From: Demequina sp. TMPB413
Lineage (GTDB): Bacteria > Actinomycetota > Actinomycetes > Actinomycetales > Demequinaceae
Length of the DNA stretch: 64,000 nucleotides
Assembly: GCF_020447105.2 (NCBI RefSeq)
Contig: NZ_CP096184.1
Location: forward strand, 868,001 to 932,000
Direction: 5' to 3'
The notes under the pieces are model-generated. The model made no database searches. It worked only from the letters and a program-made list of their open reading frames with translations, and was not told the DNA's origin. Shown here one piece after another: positions 54,480 to 63,852 of the stretch (position 1 is its first letter; every line of letters starts with the position of its first letter). Both the position numbers and the translations under genes were made by a program.

Positions 54480-55913
54480 ATGGCGCTTGCCCAGATTGGC
54501 GTGACCGGACTCGCAGTGATGGGTCGGAATCTCGCGAGAAACTTTGCTAGGAATGGCTTCACGGTGGCTGTACATAATCGCAGCCCGCAGAAGATGCGGT
54601 CCTTGATTGCCGACCATGGCGACGAAGGCGAGTTCCTCGGCTCCGAGTCTCTCGACGACTTCGTGGCTTCCCTAGAGAAGCCCCGCAAGATCGTCGTGAT
54701 GGTCCAGGCTGGGGCCGCGACCGACGCCGTGATCGATGCGCTCGTGCCCCTCATTGACAAGGGCGACATCATCGTCGATGCCGGCAACGCTCACTTTCCC
54801 GACACCCGCCGACGCGAGGCAGAGCTCAGCGCGAAGGGCATCCTGTTCGTGGGTTCCGGCGTGTCAGGTGGCGAAGAGGGCGCCCTTCTTGGACCGTCGA
54901 TCATGCCCGGTGGGCCAGCGGAGTCTTACGCCTCGCTCGGACCGATCCTTGAGAAGATCTCGGCCAAGGTCGATGGTGTGCCCTGCTGCACCCACGTCGG
55001 TCCAGACGGCGCTGGTCACTTTGTCAAGATGGTGCACAACGGCATCGAGTATGCCGACATGCAACTCATCGCAGAGGCATACGCCGTGTTGCGTGCTGGT
55101 CTCGACCTTGAACCGCGTGAGATTGCGAAGATCTTTGCCGAGTGGAACGAAGGCGATCTTGAGAGCTTCCTGATCGAGATCACGGCGGAGGTGCTGTCAC
55201 ACAAGGACGCCGCGACGGGCAAGCCGCTCGTCGACGTCATCCTCGACGAGGCAGGGCAAAAGGGCACGGGCCGTTGGACGGTGCAGAATGCGCTGGATCT
55301 TGGCGTGCCGGTGACGGGCATTGCCGAGGCAACCTTTGCGCGTGCCATCTCCTCGCAGCGGGCGCAGCGCGAGGTTGCCCCCGAACTCTTGAGTGGTTCC
55401 GCAGGCGACTTCCATATTGGCAACAAGGAGGGGTTCATCGAAGACGTGCGCGTCGCCCTGTATGCCTCCAAGGTCGTGGCCTACGCGCAGGGCTTCGATC
55501 AGATCCAGGCCGCGTCAGAGGAGTACGGCTGGAACATCGACCGCGGCGCCATGGCGCGTATCTGGCGCGGTGGTTGCATCATCAGGGCGAGGTTCCTCAA
55601 CCGCATCACCGAGGCCTACGAGCGCAACCCTGAGCTTCCCAGCCTGTTGGTCGACCCGTACTTCACCGATGCTGTCGCCAACGGTCTGTCTGGATGGCGC
55701 AGGGTGGTGGCGCAGGCGGCACTTGCAGGAGTGCCTGCGCCCGCGTTCGGATCCTCGCTCGCGTACTACGACTCCTTGAGGAGCGAGCGCCTGCCTGCCG
55801 CGCTGATTCAGGGCCAACGCGACTTCTTTGGGGCGCACACCTACAAGCGGATCGACAAGGAAGGCACCTTCCACACGCTGTGGTCGGGCGACCGTTCCGA
55901 GGTAGAGGCTTAG
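54480..55913 (+). CDS. gnd: 6-phosphogluconate dehydrogenase (decarboxylating)
   Basis: Enzyme of 477 aa that turns 6-phosphogluconate into ribulose 5-phosphate with NADP reduction and loss of CO2. The dinucleotide loop GLAVMGRNLARN opens the protein; GSGVSGGEEGA, FVKMVHNGIEY and KGTGRWT are family hallmarks with the catalytic Lys. The length is that of the dimeric long form. AAGGAAG precedes the ATG. The ZapE-like gene follows 44 bp later. Confidence 0.97.
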   Translation: MALAQIGVTGLAVMGRNLARNFARNGFTVAVHNRSPQKMRSLIADHGDEGEFLGSESLDDFVASLEKPRKIVVMVQAGAATDAVIDALVPLIDKGDIIVDAGNAHFPDTRRREAELSAKGILFVGSGVSGGEEGALLGPSIMPGGPAESYASLGPILEKISAKVDGVPCCTHVGPDGAGHFVKMVHNGIEYADMQLIAEAYAVLRAGLDLEPREIAKIFAEWNEGDLESFLIEITAEVLSHKDAATGKPLVDVILDEAGQKGTGRWTVQNALDLGVPVTGIAEATFARAISSQRAQREVAPELLSGSAGDFHIGNKEGFIEDVRVALYASKVVAYAQGFDQIQAASEEYGWNIDRGAMARIWRGGCIIRARFLNRITEAYERNPELPSLLVDPYFTDAVANGLSGWRRVVAQAALAGVPAPAFGSSLAYYDSLRSERLPAALIQGQRDFFGAHTYKRIDKEGTFHTLWSGDRSEVEA

Positions 55914-55957
55914 CGGCTGAACTATCCACCGCTCGTGTACTGCTCTTGGGGTCGACC

Positions 55958-56920
55958 GTGAAGATTGTGGGACGTCGTCCCGTTGTCGAGGGAGTTGACC
56001 TCGTCGCGTCCCTTACAGTGCCAGCGCACTTTGCCGACGCAACGTTCGACACGTACCGACCAGACCCCCACTTCCCTTCGCAGGAGAGGGCCCTCGCCGC
56101 CGTTCGCGAGTTCGCGGCGGGGGCGAGCGGTCGGTTCCGCAGGAGCTCCGCCGGTAAAGGCTTGTATCTCGACGGCGGTTACGGCGTGGGCAAGACGCAC
56201 CTGCTCGCGGCTCTCGCCTCCCACGTGGGTCACGGGGCGGCCTTTGGGACCTTCGTCGAGTACACGCACCTGGTAGGCGCGCTCGGCTTCACCACCGCGA
56301 GGGACGCGTTGGCGGGCTTCCGCGTGGTCTGCATCGACGAGTTTGAACTCGACGATCCTGGCGACACGGTCTTGATGGCCAGGCTGATGCGTGAGCTGGC
56401 AGACGCTGGTGTGGCTCTCGCCGCGACATCGAACACTCTTCCCGACTCTCTGGGCGAGGGCCGGTTCGCTGCTGATGACTTCAAGCGAGAGATCCAGGCG
56501 GTCGCTCGCGTGTTCGAGGTCGTCACGATCGACGGCCCCGACTACCGCCACCGTGGCGAACTTGCCTTCGTGAATTCGAGTCCAGAGGCCGTGGCGCTCG
56601 TGTCGCAAAAGTGGGGCGGGACGGTCGAAACGTGGCCTGAACTCGTCGCCGATCTCCAGCACGTCCACCCAAGCAGACTTGGCGCCTACATCGATGGCGT
56701 GCGCTACCTGGGCCTCATGGACGTGGCTGCCTTGAACGACCAAGCGCAGGCACTGCGCGTTGTCAGCCTGGTGGACAGGTTGTACGACGCAGACGTGAGC
56801 GTCGTCGCCTCGGGAACATCCCTTGGTGAGGTGTTCACGGCCGAGATGCTGGCCGGTGGCTATCGCAAGAAGTACTTCCGTGCGCTCTCACGACTGTCCG
56901 CGCTCAGCGTCGGCGAATAG
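55958..56920 (+). CDS. zapE: ZapE/AFG1-like ATPase
   Basis: P-loop ATPase of 320 aa. Walker A is GGYGVGKTHLL (about residues 70-80) and Walker B is CIDEFELDD; SNTLPDSLGEGRF is the family sensor segment. E. coli ZapE associates with the division ring under oxygen limitation and mitochondrial AFG1 with protein quality control; which applies here is unclear. No ATG is near; the GTG at 55958 gives the expected N-terminus. It follows gnd. Confidence 0.87.
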   Translation: MKIVGRRPVVEGVDLVASLTVPAHFADATFDTYRPDPHFPSQERALAAVREFAAGASGRFRRSSAGKGLYLDGGYGVGKTHLLAALASHVGHGAAFGTFVEYTHLVGALGFTTARDALAGFRVVCIDEFELDDPGDTVLMARLMRELADAGVALAATSNTLPDSLGEGRFAADDFKREIQAVARVFEVVTIDGPDYRHRGELAFVNSSPEAVALVSQKWGGTVETWPELVADLQHVHPSRLGAYIDGVRYLGLMDVAALNDQAQALRVVSLVDRLYDADVSVVASGTSLGEVFTAEMLAGGYRKKYFRALSRLSALSVGE

Positions 56921-57102
56921 CAGGCAACACACCGCGTGCGCCACCGCACCGACGAGCTGCACGGCCGCTGTGGCGAAGTCGACACGTGACGCACCAGCAG
57001 AGGGCTCAGAAACGGACGCGAGGCGACGATGGGCACCATGAGGAGGGTGTGCCCCTTCACGGGCATGTGCCTGTTGCTGGGCTTGAAGAGAAGGAGTCAG
57101 TG

Positions 57103-57840
57103 GTGGTCAACATCTACGGCCGTGCGACACCGATCGCGATCGGGACGGCGGCCCGGACCCCGTTGACGGCGGCGACGGGATTGGATCCGGCCACCCCCGA
57201 GGCGGTGAAGGCCGCACATCACCAGGGTCGCATCGAAGCCGTCGCCCAGGCATTGGCGGTCATTGGCACGATCGAGGGCACCTTCAGGGTCGACGCCGAC
57301 GGTGATACCAGCCACCCGTCGTTCACGACCGCTGACCTACTGCGTCAAGTGGCGCTCCAGATCCGTGAAGAAGTCTTCGACCCGACCTCTCGCTCCACTC
57401 TCGAGATCGCCGCCCGAGCCAACGAGGCGCACGAGTTGTCGAACTACGTGCTTGAGGTCTCCAGCCACTACGCGGGTAGTAGCAATAACCCTGTCTCGGA
57501 GGCGCTCACCTTTGTCGCGAGCGACATCCGCAAGGGCACCGAGGGCGTCAACAAACTGCGCCAGGCCTCCAGCGTAGAGACAGAGCCTGAGCTTCTCACT
57601 GTGCTCGCGGTAGACGAGGACGACGACGTGCGGTGGTGGGCGGCACAGAACCCTGCCACCCCTGCAGAAGGCTTGCTTGAGGCACTCCACCGCGAGAAGC
57701 ACCCGATGGTTCTCACGGCGCTGCTCGCCAATCCACGCGTCCCGGCTGACGAGGCCGAGCCCTTTGTCACGCACTCCGCGCGTGATGTCAGTAGAGTCGC
57801 TCAGCGTCGGCTGTCGGAGGAAGAGCAACCGCCGATGTAG
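57103..57840 (+). CDS. Hypothetical protein with leucine-rich-variant-like tail
   Basis: Protein of 245 aa. The N-terminal 30 residues are Thr/Ala-rich; the middle (about 30-170) is mostly alpha-helical. The last 75 residues hold two short repeats of the form DDVRWWAAQNPATP and HPMVLTALLANPRVP, like the variant leucine-rich (HEAT-like) repeats of bacterial beta-propeller-free scaffolds. Start GTG at 57103 has AAGGAG with 6-nt spacing; GTG at 57100 is too close. The 182 bp upstream show no recognisable gene. No family is certain. Confidence 0.65.
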   Translation: MVNIYGRATPIAIGTAARTPLTAATGLDPATPEAVKAAHHQGRIEAVAQALAVIGTIEGTFRVDADGDTSHPSFTTADLLRQVALQIREEVFDPTSRSTLEIAARANEAHELSNYVLEVSSHYAGSSNNPVSEALTFVASDIRKGTEGVNKLRQASSVETEPELLTVLAVDEDDDVRWWAAQNPATPAEGLLEALHREKHPMVLTALLANPRVPADEAEPFVTHSARDVSRVAQRRLSEEEQPPM

Positions 57841-57865
57841 GTGCTACGCCTCGTGGCGTAGCGCC
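57840..57865. terminator. Bidirectional hairpin inside the 3' end of ppk2
   Basis: GCTACGCC-TCGT-GGCGTAGC is a perfect 8-bp stem with a 4-nt loop, extendable to 11 bp with one mismatch. It begins at the stop codon of the + gene and covers the last codons of the convergent polyphosphate kinase gene. Confidence 0.6.
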
Positions 57866-58713
57866 GTCACCCGTGCTTTCTCTTTGTCCACGTCGAAGTC
57901 CGCCACCGGCCACGTGAGGTTCATGCTCTCTAGGGTCGAGGCGAGCAACTCGGTGACCGCGAGTCGCGCGAACCATTTGTTGTCGGCGGGGATCGCGTAC
58001 CAAGGCGCCGCGTCGGTCGAGCATCGGTCAAACACGGCCTGGTAGGCCTCCATGTAGGAGGTCCACCGAGACCGTTCGTCGAGGTCTGCTGGGTTGTACT
58101 TCCAGTGCTTGTCTGGACGGTCTAGCCGTGACTCAAGGCGATCGAGTTGCTCCTCAGGGGAGACCATGAGCGCGCACTTGAGAATGAGCGTGCCCTCGTC
58201 GACACGACGGCGCTCCCAGGCGTTGATCTCGTCGTACCGGGCGCCCCACACGCTGGAGTCCACGAGTTCGTGCACCCGCACCACCAAAACATCCTCGTAG
58301 TGCGAGCGATCAAAGACTCCGATCCTGCCGGCTGCTGGTAGTGCGCGTTCGATCCTCCACAAGTAGTGATGTGAGCGTTCCTCTTGAGTGGGCACTCCAA
58401 ACGACGTGTGCTGCACGCCTTGAGGGTCGACCATGCCGAGGACGTGGCGGACGATGCCGCCCTTTCCAGAAGTGTCCATTCCCTGCAGCACCAGCAACAC
58501 TGACCGCCGACCCCCCGAGCGACCTTCCGCGAACAGTTGTTCCTGGAGTTCTTCGAGTCGCTCGCCGCGCCTGGCCATCAGCCGTTCGCCGTCCTCTTCG
58601 TCGCCGAAGAAGCCGGGCGTCGAGGCGCAATCGAAGTCGTCGATGGCAAAGTCGTCGCCAACCAGAAGAGTCTCCACCGGCGACGCCCTCCACGCGCCCT
58701 TCTTGCTGGCCAC
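57844..58713 (-). CDS. ppk2: Polyphosphate kinase 2 family protein
   Basis: Protein of 289 aa. Walker A is QGMDTSGKGG and the lid/Walker B region DRSHYEDVLVVRVHEL, both standard in PPK2 enzymes; YEDVLVVRVH is most like class III (AMP/ADP phosphorylation by polyphosphate), though class cannot be fixed by eye. It links polyphosphate stores to nucleotide pools. The GTG start shares a base with the treZ stop (TAGTG) and has GGAGGAG upstream, so it is coupled to treZ. Confidence 0.9.
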   Translation of the reverse strand: MASKKGAWRASPVETLLVGDDFAIDDFDCASTPGFFGDEEDGERLMARRGERLEELQEQLFAEGRSGGRRSVLLVLQGMDTSGKGGIVRHVLGMVDPQGVQHTSFGVPTQEERSHHYLWRIERALPAAGRIGVFDRSHYEDVLVVRVHELVDSSVWGARYDEINAWERRRVDEGTLILKCALMVSPEEQLDRLESRLDRPDKHWKYNPADLDERSRWTSYMEAYQAVFDRCSTDAAPWYAIPADNKWFARLAVTELLASTLESMNLTWPVADFDVDKEKARVTALRHEA

Positions 58714-60464
58714 TACTCCTCCTCCGCGACCACGAGGGCGACTGCGTCGGGGGCAAGGGAGAGTTTTCCCTCGGCGTCCGTGACGTCGCCGAAGGTGGCG
58801 AAGGCCTTCCCCTGAACTCGCATCGGCGAGTCTGAGAGGTTGGCGTGGACGCGCACTGGCCCGCTCATCGTGACCTGGCGGGCGGCGGCTTCGGTGACGG
58901 TGACAGGGTGACGCTTCCACGCGCCCTCGCCGAGCGTGAACGGGCGAGCTTGCATGACCGAACGCATCCACTCCTCGATCGCCGCGTGGTTGGTGCCAGC
59001 GGCACTGAGCCCAGGCCCCAGCTTTGACCTCAAGAAGGTTTGCCTGTCTTGAGGATCGGGTACCTGTACTTGGCCGCCGTAGAGCTCTTCCCACCCGTGA
59101 CCTGCGAACTCGCTCATGCGCCCTTGCGAGACCGCTGAACCTAGCGGCTCGTCGTGATCGGTGAAGAACATGAAGGGCCTGGTCTCCCCGTACTCCTCAC
59201 CCATGAAAAGCATCGGCGTGAACGGGCTGAGGAGGATGAGGGCGAGCGAGGCAGCCTGGGCGCCTGGACTGAGTGCGGATGACGGTCGATCGCCTAGAGC
59301 CCTGTTGCCCACCTGGTCGTGATTGGAAGCGAAGACGACGAACCGCTTCCGATCCATCTCGTCCGGTACAGGCGCGCCCCAACGCTTGCCGCGGAAAGTC
59401 GACACGCCCCCGTCGTGGACGAACACCTTGCGATACGCCTTGTCGAGCGCTTCGATCGAGCCGAAGTCGGCGTAGTAGCCGTGCGTCTCTCCCGTGAGGT
59501 AGGCGTGAAGCGCGTGGTGCACGTCGTCAGCCCACTGAGCGGTCATGCCAAGGCCTCCGTGTGTGACGGGCGTGACCATTGCGGGCTGGTTGAGGTCGGA
59601 CTCTGCGACGAGGGATAGCGGCCTGCCGACGCGCTGCGAGAGCGCCGCCGTGCGCTCGGACAATTCGGCAAGAATGTGGGTAGGGGAGTCGTCGACGAGG
59701 GCGTGAACAGCGTCGAGCCTGAGCGCGTCGATATGGAAGTCTTCGAACCACCGCAACGCGTTGTCGATGATGAAGTCCCGCGCGCCTCGCGCGCCGGCCT
59801 GATCGAGATTGACCGCCCAACCCCACGGCGTCTCGTGCGCGTCGGTGAAGTACGGCCCGAACTGGCTTAAGTAGTTGCCGTCGGGACCCAAGTGGTTGTA
59901 GACCACGTCGAGGCATACGCCGATGCCCTGCGCGTGTGCCGCGTCAACGAACCTCTGCAGGGCGGCTGGGCCGCCATATGCCTCGTGGACTGCGTACAAG
60001 GACACGCCGTCGTAACCCCAACCGCGATTGCCTGGAAAAGCAGCGACCGGCATCAGCTCGATCATTTCGATGCCGCGAGCAGCCAGATCCTCGAGTTGAC
60101 GGCCCACGATCGCGTCGAGAGTGCCAGCGGGCGTGAAGGTGCCCACGTGAAGCTCGTAAGTGACGGCGCCGCGTGCATCTCGGCCCTCCCACATTCCGTC
60201 AGCCCAACGGTGGATAGAGGCGTCGAAGGCTCGTGAGAAGCCGTGGACACCGTGTGGCTGCCAGGGACTGCGTGGATCAGGGAAGGGGCCTTCGCCGTCG
60301 ATCTCGAAAGCGTAGTCGTCGCCCGCGCGTACTCCCTGGGCGCTCCACCAGCCGTCGGAGTCTTTGATCATCTCGACGGACGTCTGCGGGTGGCCAGCAC
60401 CTGCTGGTCTTACGTGGCACGTCACGGCGGAGGCTTCTGGGGCCCATACGGTCGTCTTGTTCAT
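58713..60464 (-). CDS. treZ: Malto-oligosyltrehalose trehalohydrolase
   Basis: Enzyme of 583 aa that releases trehalose from maltooligosyl-trehalose. An N-terminal CBM48-like domain (VWAPEASAVTCHV) precedes a GH13 barrel: DVVYNHLG, ALRLDAVHAL with the nucleophile Asp, ESDLNQP with the acid Glu, and FASNHDQVGN with the final Asp. The start MNKTTVWAPEA overlaps the treY stop by 4 bp. It forms an operon treY-treZ-ppk2. Confidence 0.95.
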   Translation of the reverse strand: MNKTTVWAPEASAVTCHVRPAGAGHPQTSVEMIKDSDGWWSAQGVRAGDDYAFEIDGEGPFPDPRSPWQPHGVHGFSRAFDASIHRWADGMWEGRDARGAVTYELHVGTFTPAGTLDAIVGRQLEDLAARGIEMIELMPVAAFPGNRGWGYDGVSLYAVHEAYGGPAALQRFVDAAHAQGIGVCLDVVYNHLGPDGNYLSQFGPYFTDAHETPWGWAVNLDQAGARGARDFIIDNALRWFEDFHIDALRLDAVHALVDDSPTHILAELSERTAALSQRVGRPLSLVAESDLNQPAMVTPVTHGGLGMTAQWADDVHHALHAYLTGETHGYYADFGSIEALDKAYRKVFVHDGGVSTFRGKRWGAPVPDEMDRKRFVVFASNHDQVGNRALGDRPSSALSPGAQAASLALILLSPFTPMLFMGEEYGETRPFMFFTDHDEPLGSAVSQGRMSEFAGHGWEELYGGQVQVPDPQDRQTFLRSKLGPGLSAAGTNHAAIEEWMRSVMQARPFTLGEGAWKRHPVTVTEAAARQVTMSGPVRVHANLSDSPMRVQGKAFATFGDVTDAEGKLSLAPDAVALVVAEEE

Positions 60465-62977
60465 ACACGCTCCAAGAGGGCAACGGGATGTGCTTTGAGA
60501 ATGTCGGCAAGCGCCGCCTGGCCCCCCTCGAAGGTGGCTCCAGTAAGCGTGTCTTCCCATGCGCCGTCTGGCAGTGTCACCGTGTGTTCACCCCATCCGC
60601 CAAGGTTCTCAAGTTCGATGGCGATGCGGGTGGCGATCGTGATGACTTGCGGCACATCGTCCTCGGTGCGGGCGAAGACCACGGCGTGTCCCGAGGAAGA
60701 GGGCAGCGGCACGTAGCCAGCAGATTGGCCAATGAAGGCACCTGGATGAGTGGCTCGCGCGTGCAGTGCCCTTGCGGTGACCCTGTGCTTCTCCTCCGAG
60801 ACGTTGCGGGTCTTGCTGCGACCGGTCACCCGACCAAGTTGGCTCGCGAGGTGAACGAAGTCTACGGGCCTCCTATTGTCGGGATCGACGAGCATCGGCC
60901 GGAACTCTTCTGTGCCTTGATACACGTCGGGGACCCCCGGAATCGTGAGCTGAACGATCTTCTGGGCAAGAACGGCTGCCCTCACACCGTCAGCCGTGTG
61001 CATCGTCCACTCGTCAACGAGTTGACGCACCGCGGGGTCCGCGTGTGTCGCCTGAGCGAACCACAACACCGCCGTTTCGTAGGGCTCGTTGACGCCTGTC
61101 CAGGTCGTGTGGGTCTTCGCCTCGCGCATCGCCTTGATGAGGTAACCCTCCAGGCGATCCCACTCCATGAGCGCTCCGTCCACGGCGACGGTCCCCACGA
61201 GCGTCTGCCACCACAGGTTCTCGGTCCGACCATCGAGTTCAGCCGGACGTAACTCCGAGGTCGCTGCGCGCACCTTGGAGAGCCATTCGTCCCACGCCTC
61301 GGGTACCTCGCTCAATGTTCCGAGCCGAGCTCTCACGTCCTCCGATCTCTTGGTGTCGTGAGTCGTGAGCGTCGTCATGGCGTGCGGGTAGGTGTACTGC
61401 TGATCAGCCGCCCACGCGTGGAAGGCCTCTGGCGGCACCGCGAAGCGATCCGCGGGGGAGCCGACTTCGCACAAAGGAAGCAAGTGCGTCCACCGGTAGT
61501 ACGCGGTGTCCTCAACGCCTTTGGCCATGACCGCTCCGCAGGCCTGTTGGAAGCGTGTCACGAGGTGCATGCGGGTCGCGTCGAAGGTCTTGCCTGCCGA
61601 ACCGACCTCGGATCCCTTCAAGAGGTCGACGACGACGTCGAGCGTTTCGTGACGCTCAGGGTCGAGTTGGGCTCTCGCGTTCGTGGCCGCGGTGTCGATC
61701 GCCTCAATGGATGGAGGCTGAGACGTCGCACCAGGAATGACGTAGGCGCGATAGCGGCCGAAAGTGACGAGCATCGTGCGCAAGCAGTCGTAGAGAGCGC
61801 TCCAAGTGTGGTCGCGTAGCCGCACGTCTGACTTGCACACCTCGTGGGCCAGGGTGGCGAGTCTGCGCGCCTCTGACGACAGCGATTCCTGGACGATCTC
61901 CCTCTTGGCCTCGTCGATGATGCTCGGCAGCGCTCCCATGGCGTCGCCTGTCAGTTGGAAGAGTGTTCCCGCGAGCGGAGCGGAGCCCGCGGGGTTGCGT
62001 AAGAGGGCGCCGATGCGCCACGAAGCGTCGTAGCCCGTGGTTCCCGCCGTCTTCCACGAGGTAGGCAGTCGCTCCTCATCTTCGAGGATCTTCTCGACCA
62101 CAATCCACGCACCATTGGTGGCATCCGAGAGCTGAGCGATGTAGCCGGCGGGGTCGGCCAGGCCGTCAGGATGATCGATGCGCAGCCCCTGAAGGGTGCC
62201 GTCGTTGACTAGATCTACGATGCGGCGGTGCGTTGCCTCGAAGACGTCGGGATCCTCGACACGTACCGCAACGAGCGAGCCTACGTCGAAGAAGCGCCGG
62301 TAGTTGAGCTCCTCGTTGGCCACTCTCCAATAGGCGAGGCGATAGTGCTGCTCTTGGACCAAGGTATCCATTGGCAAGTTCTCGGTGCCCTCCCTGACAG
62401 GGAAGACGTGGTCGTAGTACCTGAGCACAGGAACCTCGCCGGCCTCCTCGAAGCCAGGGATCTCCATCGAGTCCAGCGCCAGTTCACCCCTTGCCAGGAC
62501 GGAGCCGATCCGATCTCCTAGCACCGGCATGAGGACGCCGTCATTGGACGACCAGTCGACGTCGAACCAGTGCGCGTAGGGTGATGCCTCGCCTTCCGCC
62601 AAAACCGACCACAAGGCCTGATTGTGAAAGACGGGGGTCGGCACGGACATGTGGTTTGGCACCACGTCCGCGATCAATCCGAGCCCGCGTTCGCCTGCCT
62701 CCCACGACAGCCTTCTCAACCCCTCTTCGCCGCCAAGAACCGCCGCCACGTGTGAGTGATCGACCACGTCGTAGAAGTGGGTTGAGCCGGGAGCCGCCGT
62801 CAAAATGGGAGAGAGGTACAGGTGGCTGACCCCGAGTGCCACAAAGTAGTCCAACTGATCCCGCGCGTCGTCAAAGGTGAAGTCAGGAGTCATTTGGAGG
62901 CGGTACGTCGAGACGGGCACAGGCGCGTCCGGTCGATGTCCCAACCGTTTGGGGCGTTCGTGAGGTGCATCTGCCAT
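60461..62977 (-). CDS. treY: Malto-oligosyltrehalose synthase
   Basis: GH13 enzyme of 838 aa that converts the reducing end of maltodextrins to a trehalose unit. Typical segments are STYRLQMTPDFTFDDA at the N-terminus, GLIADVVPNHM, GLRIDHPDGLADP with the nucleophile, and VYQGTE late in the barrel. The start at 62977 (MADAPHERP) has a weak ribosome site; ATGs at 63013, 63016 and 63040 are also open. No treX/glgX debranching gene is in the window. Confidence 0.95.
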   Translation of the reverse strand: MADAPHERPKRLGHRPDAPVPVSTYRLQMTPDFTFDDARDQLDYFVALGVSHLYLSPILTAAPGSTHFYDVVDHSHVAAVLGGEEGLRRLSWEAGERGLGLIADVVPNHMSVPTPVFHNQALWSVLAEGEASPYAHWFDVDWSSNDGVLMPVLGDRIGSVLARGELALDSMEIPGFEEAGEVPVLRYYDHVFPVREGTENLPMDTLVQEQHYRLAYWRVANEELNYRRFFDVGSLVAVRVEDPDVFEATHRRIVDLVNDGTLQGLRIDHPDGLADPAGYIAQLSDATNGAWIVVEKILEDEERLPTSWKTAGTTGYDASWRIGALLRNPAGSAPLAGTLFQLTGDAMGALPSIIDEAKREIVQESLSSEARRLATLAHEVCKSDVRLRDHTWSALYDCLRTMLVTFGRYRAYVIPGATSQPPSIEAIDTAATNARAQLDPERHETLDVVVDLLKGSEVGSAGKTFDATRMHLVTRFQQACGAVMAKGVEDTAYYRWTHLLPLCEVGSPADRFAVPPEAFHAWAADQQYTYPHAMTTLTTHDTKRSEDVRARLGTLSEVPEAWDEWLSKVRAATSELRPAELDGRTENLWWQTLVGTVAVDGALMEWDRLEGYLIKAMREAKTHTTWTGVNEPYETAVLWFAQATHADPAVRQLVDEWTMHTADGVRAAVLAQKIVQLTIPGVPDVYQGTEEFRPMLVDPDNRRPVDFVHLASQLGRVTGRSKTRNVSEEKHRVTARALHARATHPGAFIGQSAGYVPLPSSSGHAVVFARTEDDVPQVITIATRIAIELENLGGWGEHTVTLPDGAWEDTLTGATFEGGQAALADILKAHPVALLERV

Positions 62978-63100
62978 GTGTGTTTTCCCAGGTTCGTCAG
63001 GTACTTCAGCCATCATGTCACGGGGCTCTTGCCGCGGCATTGCGCAGGGCGTCGGCTGATGAAACCCTTGCTCGCGCCCTCGTCCGCAGTGGGAGGTTCG

Positions 63101-63670
63101 CTACCTCGGGGGCTCCACCGGCTCGGCACCCCGTTCGATCGCCACGCCGGTGAACTCGGCGTCGACGGCGTCGGCAAAGCGTCGGCCGTTGATCTCGTCA
63201 TGCCGACTGAAGCCCGCCGGTTCGATGTGCACGCGCAAGGTGTACTCGCCGTCCTCAGGAACCGTCCAGTTGCGTGCGTAGTGGTAAATCATGGGGTGCC
63301 AGACCAATTCTTGGGTGTACGGACCGAGAACGGCGCCTCGAGGAGTCTCAAGCGAGGCTGTGACCGTGAGTCCCGGGACGAATCTGCCGTCAGCCGCATC
63401 GCAGACGATGACCTCAACGTGCGCATTCGTTTGGTCAGGGTTGTGCCACACAAGTTCGCCGTCTTCCATGGCGTACACCCCCTCAGCGTCCTCAATGGCG
63501 TAGGCGATCAGATAGTCGCCCTTGAGCTGGAGACCTCCGTCATGCGCGACGTCGTTGGCCATGTGGTCAAGGGCGGCCCTATAGGCGTCACCTTGTGCGC
63601 GAGCCAGGTCAAGCTGGCGGTCCGTGGCCTCTGAACTTGCAGGGTTCATCGGGGGCGTCGTGTCGTTCAT
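63101..63670 (-). CDS. Tp34-like (PF10634-type) domain protein without signal peptide
   Basis: Protein of 189 aa. The C-terminal 130 residues resemble the Fe2+-transport/Tp34 periplasmic domain: HVEVIVCDAADGRFVPGL, LVWHPMIYHYARNW and YTLRVHIEP with HD late. Family members are usually exported; this one has a hydrophilic N-terminus with no signal, so a cytosolic or odd location is inferred. Metal ligands of Tp34 are not verified. The second of two adjacent ATGs fits the AAAGGA site better. It lies 123 bp upstream of treY on the same strand. Confidence 0.6.
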   Translation of the reverse strand: MNDTTPPMNPASSEATDRQLDLARAQGDAYRAALDHMANDVAHDGGLQLKGDYLIAYAIEDAEGVYAMEDGELVWHNPDQTNAHVEVIVCDAADGRFVPGLTVTASLETPRGAVLGPYTQELVWHPMIYHYARNWTVPEDGEYTLRVHIEPAGFSRHDEINGRRFADAVDAEFTGVAIERGAEPVEPPR

Positions 63671-63852
63671 CATGATCCTTTCTCAAGGTCTTGTCAGAAA
63701 CGAGGTCGCTACGACCACACCAAGCGCCAACGATCACATCGCCGCGAGGCATTCCCCCCGCGAGGCGTGTCGGCGGTCCTTGGCGACTGCGGCTAGGGTG
63801 CGAAAGGTCAGCACAGGCTCCTCAAGACTGGAACGAAAGAGGCACGCGATTC

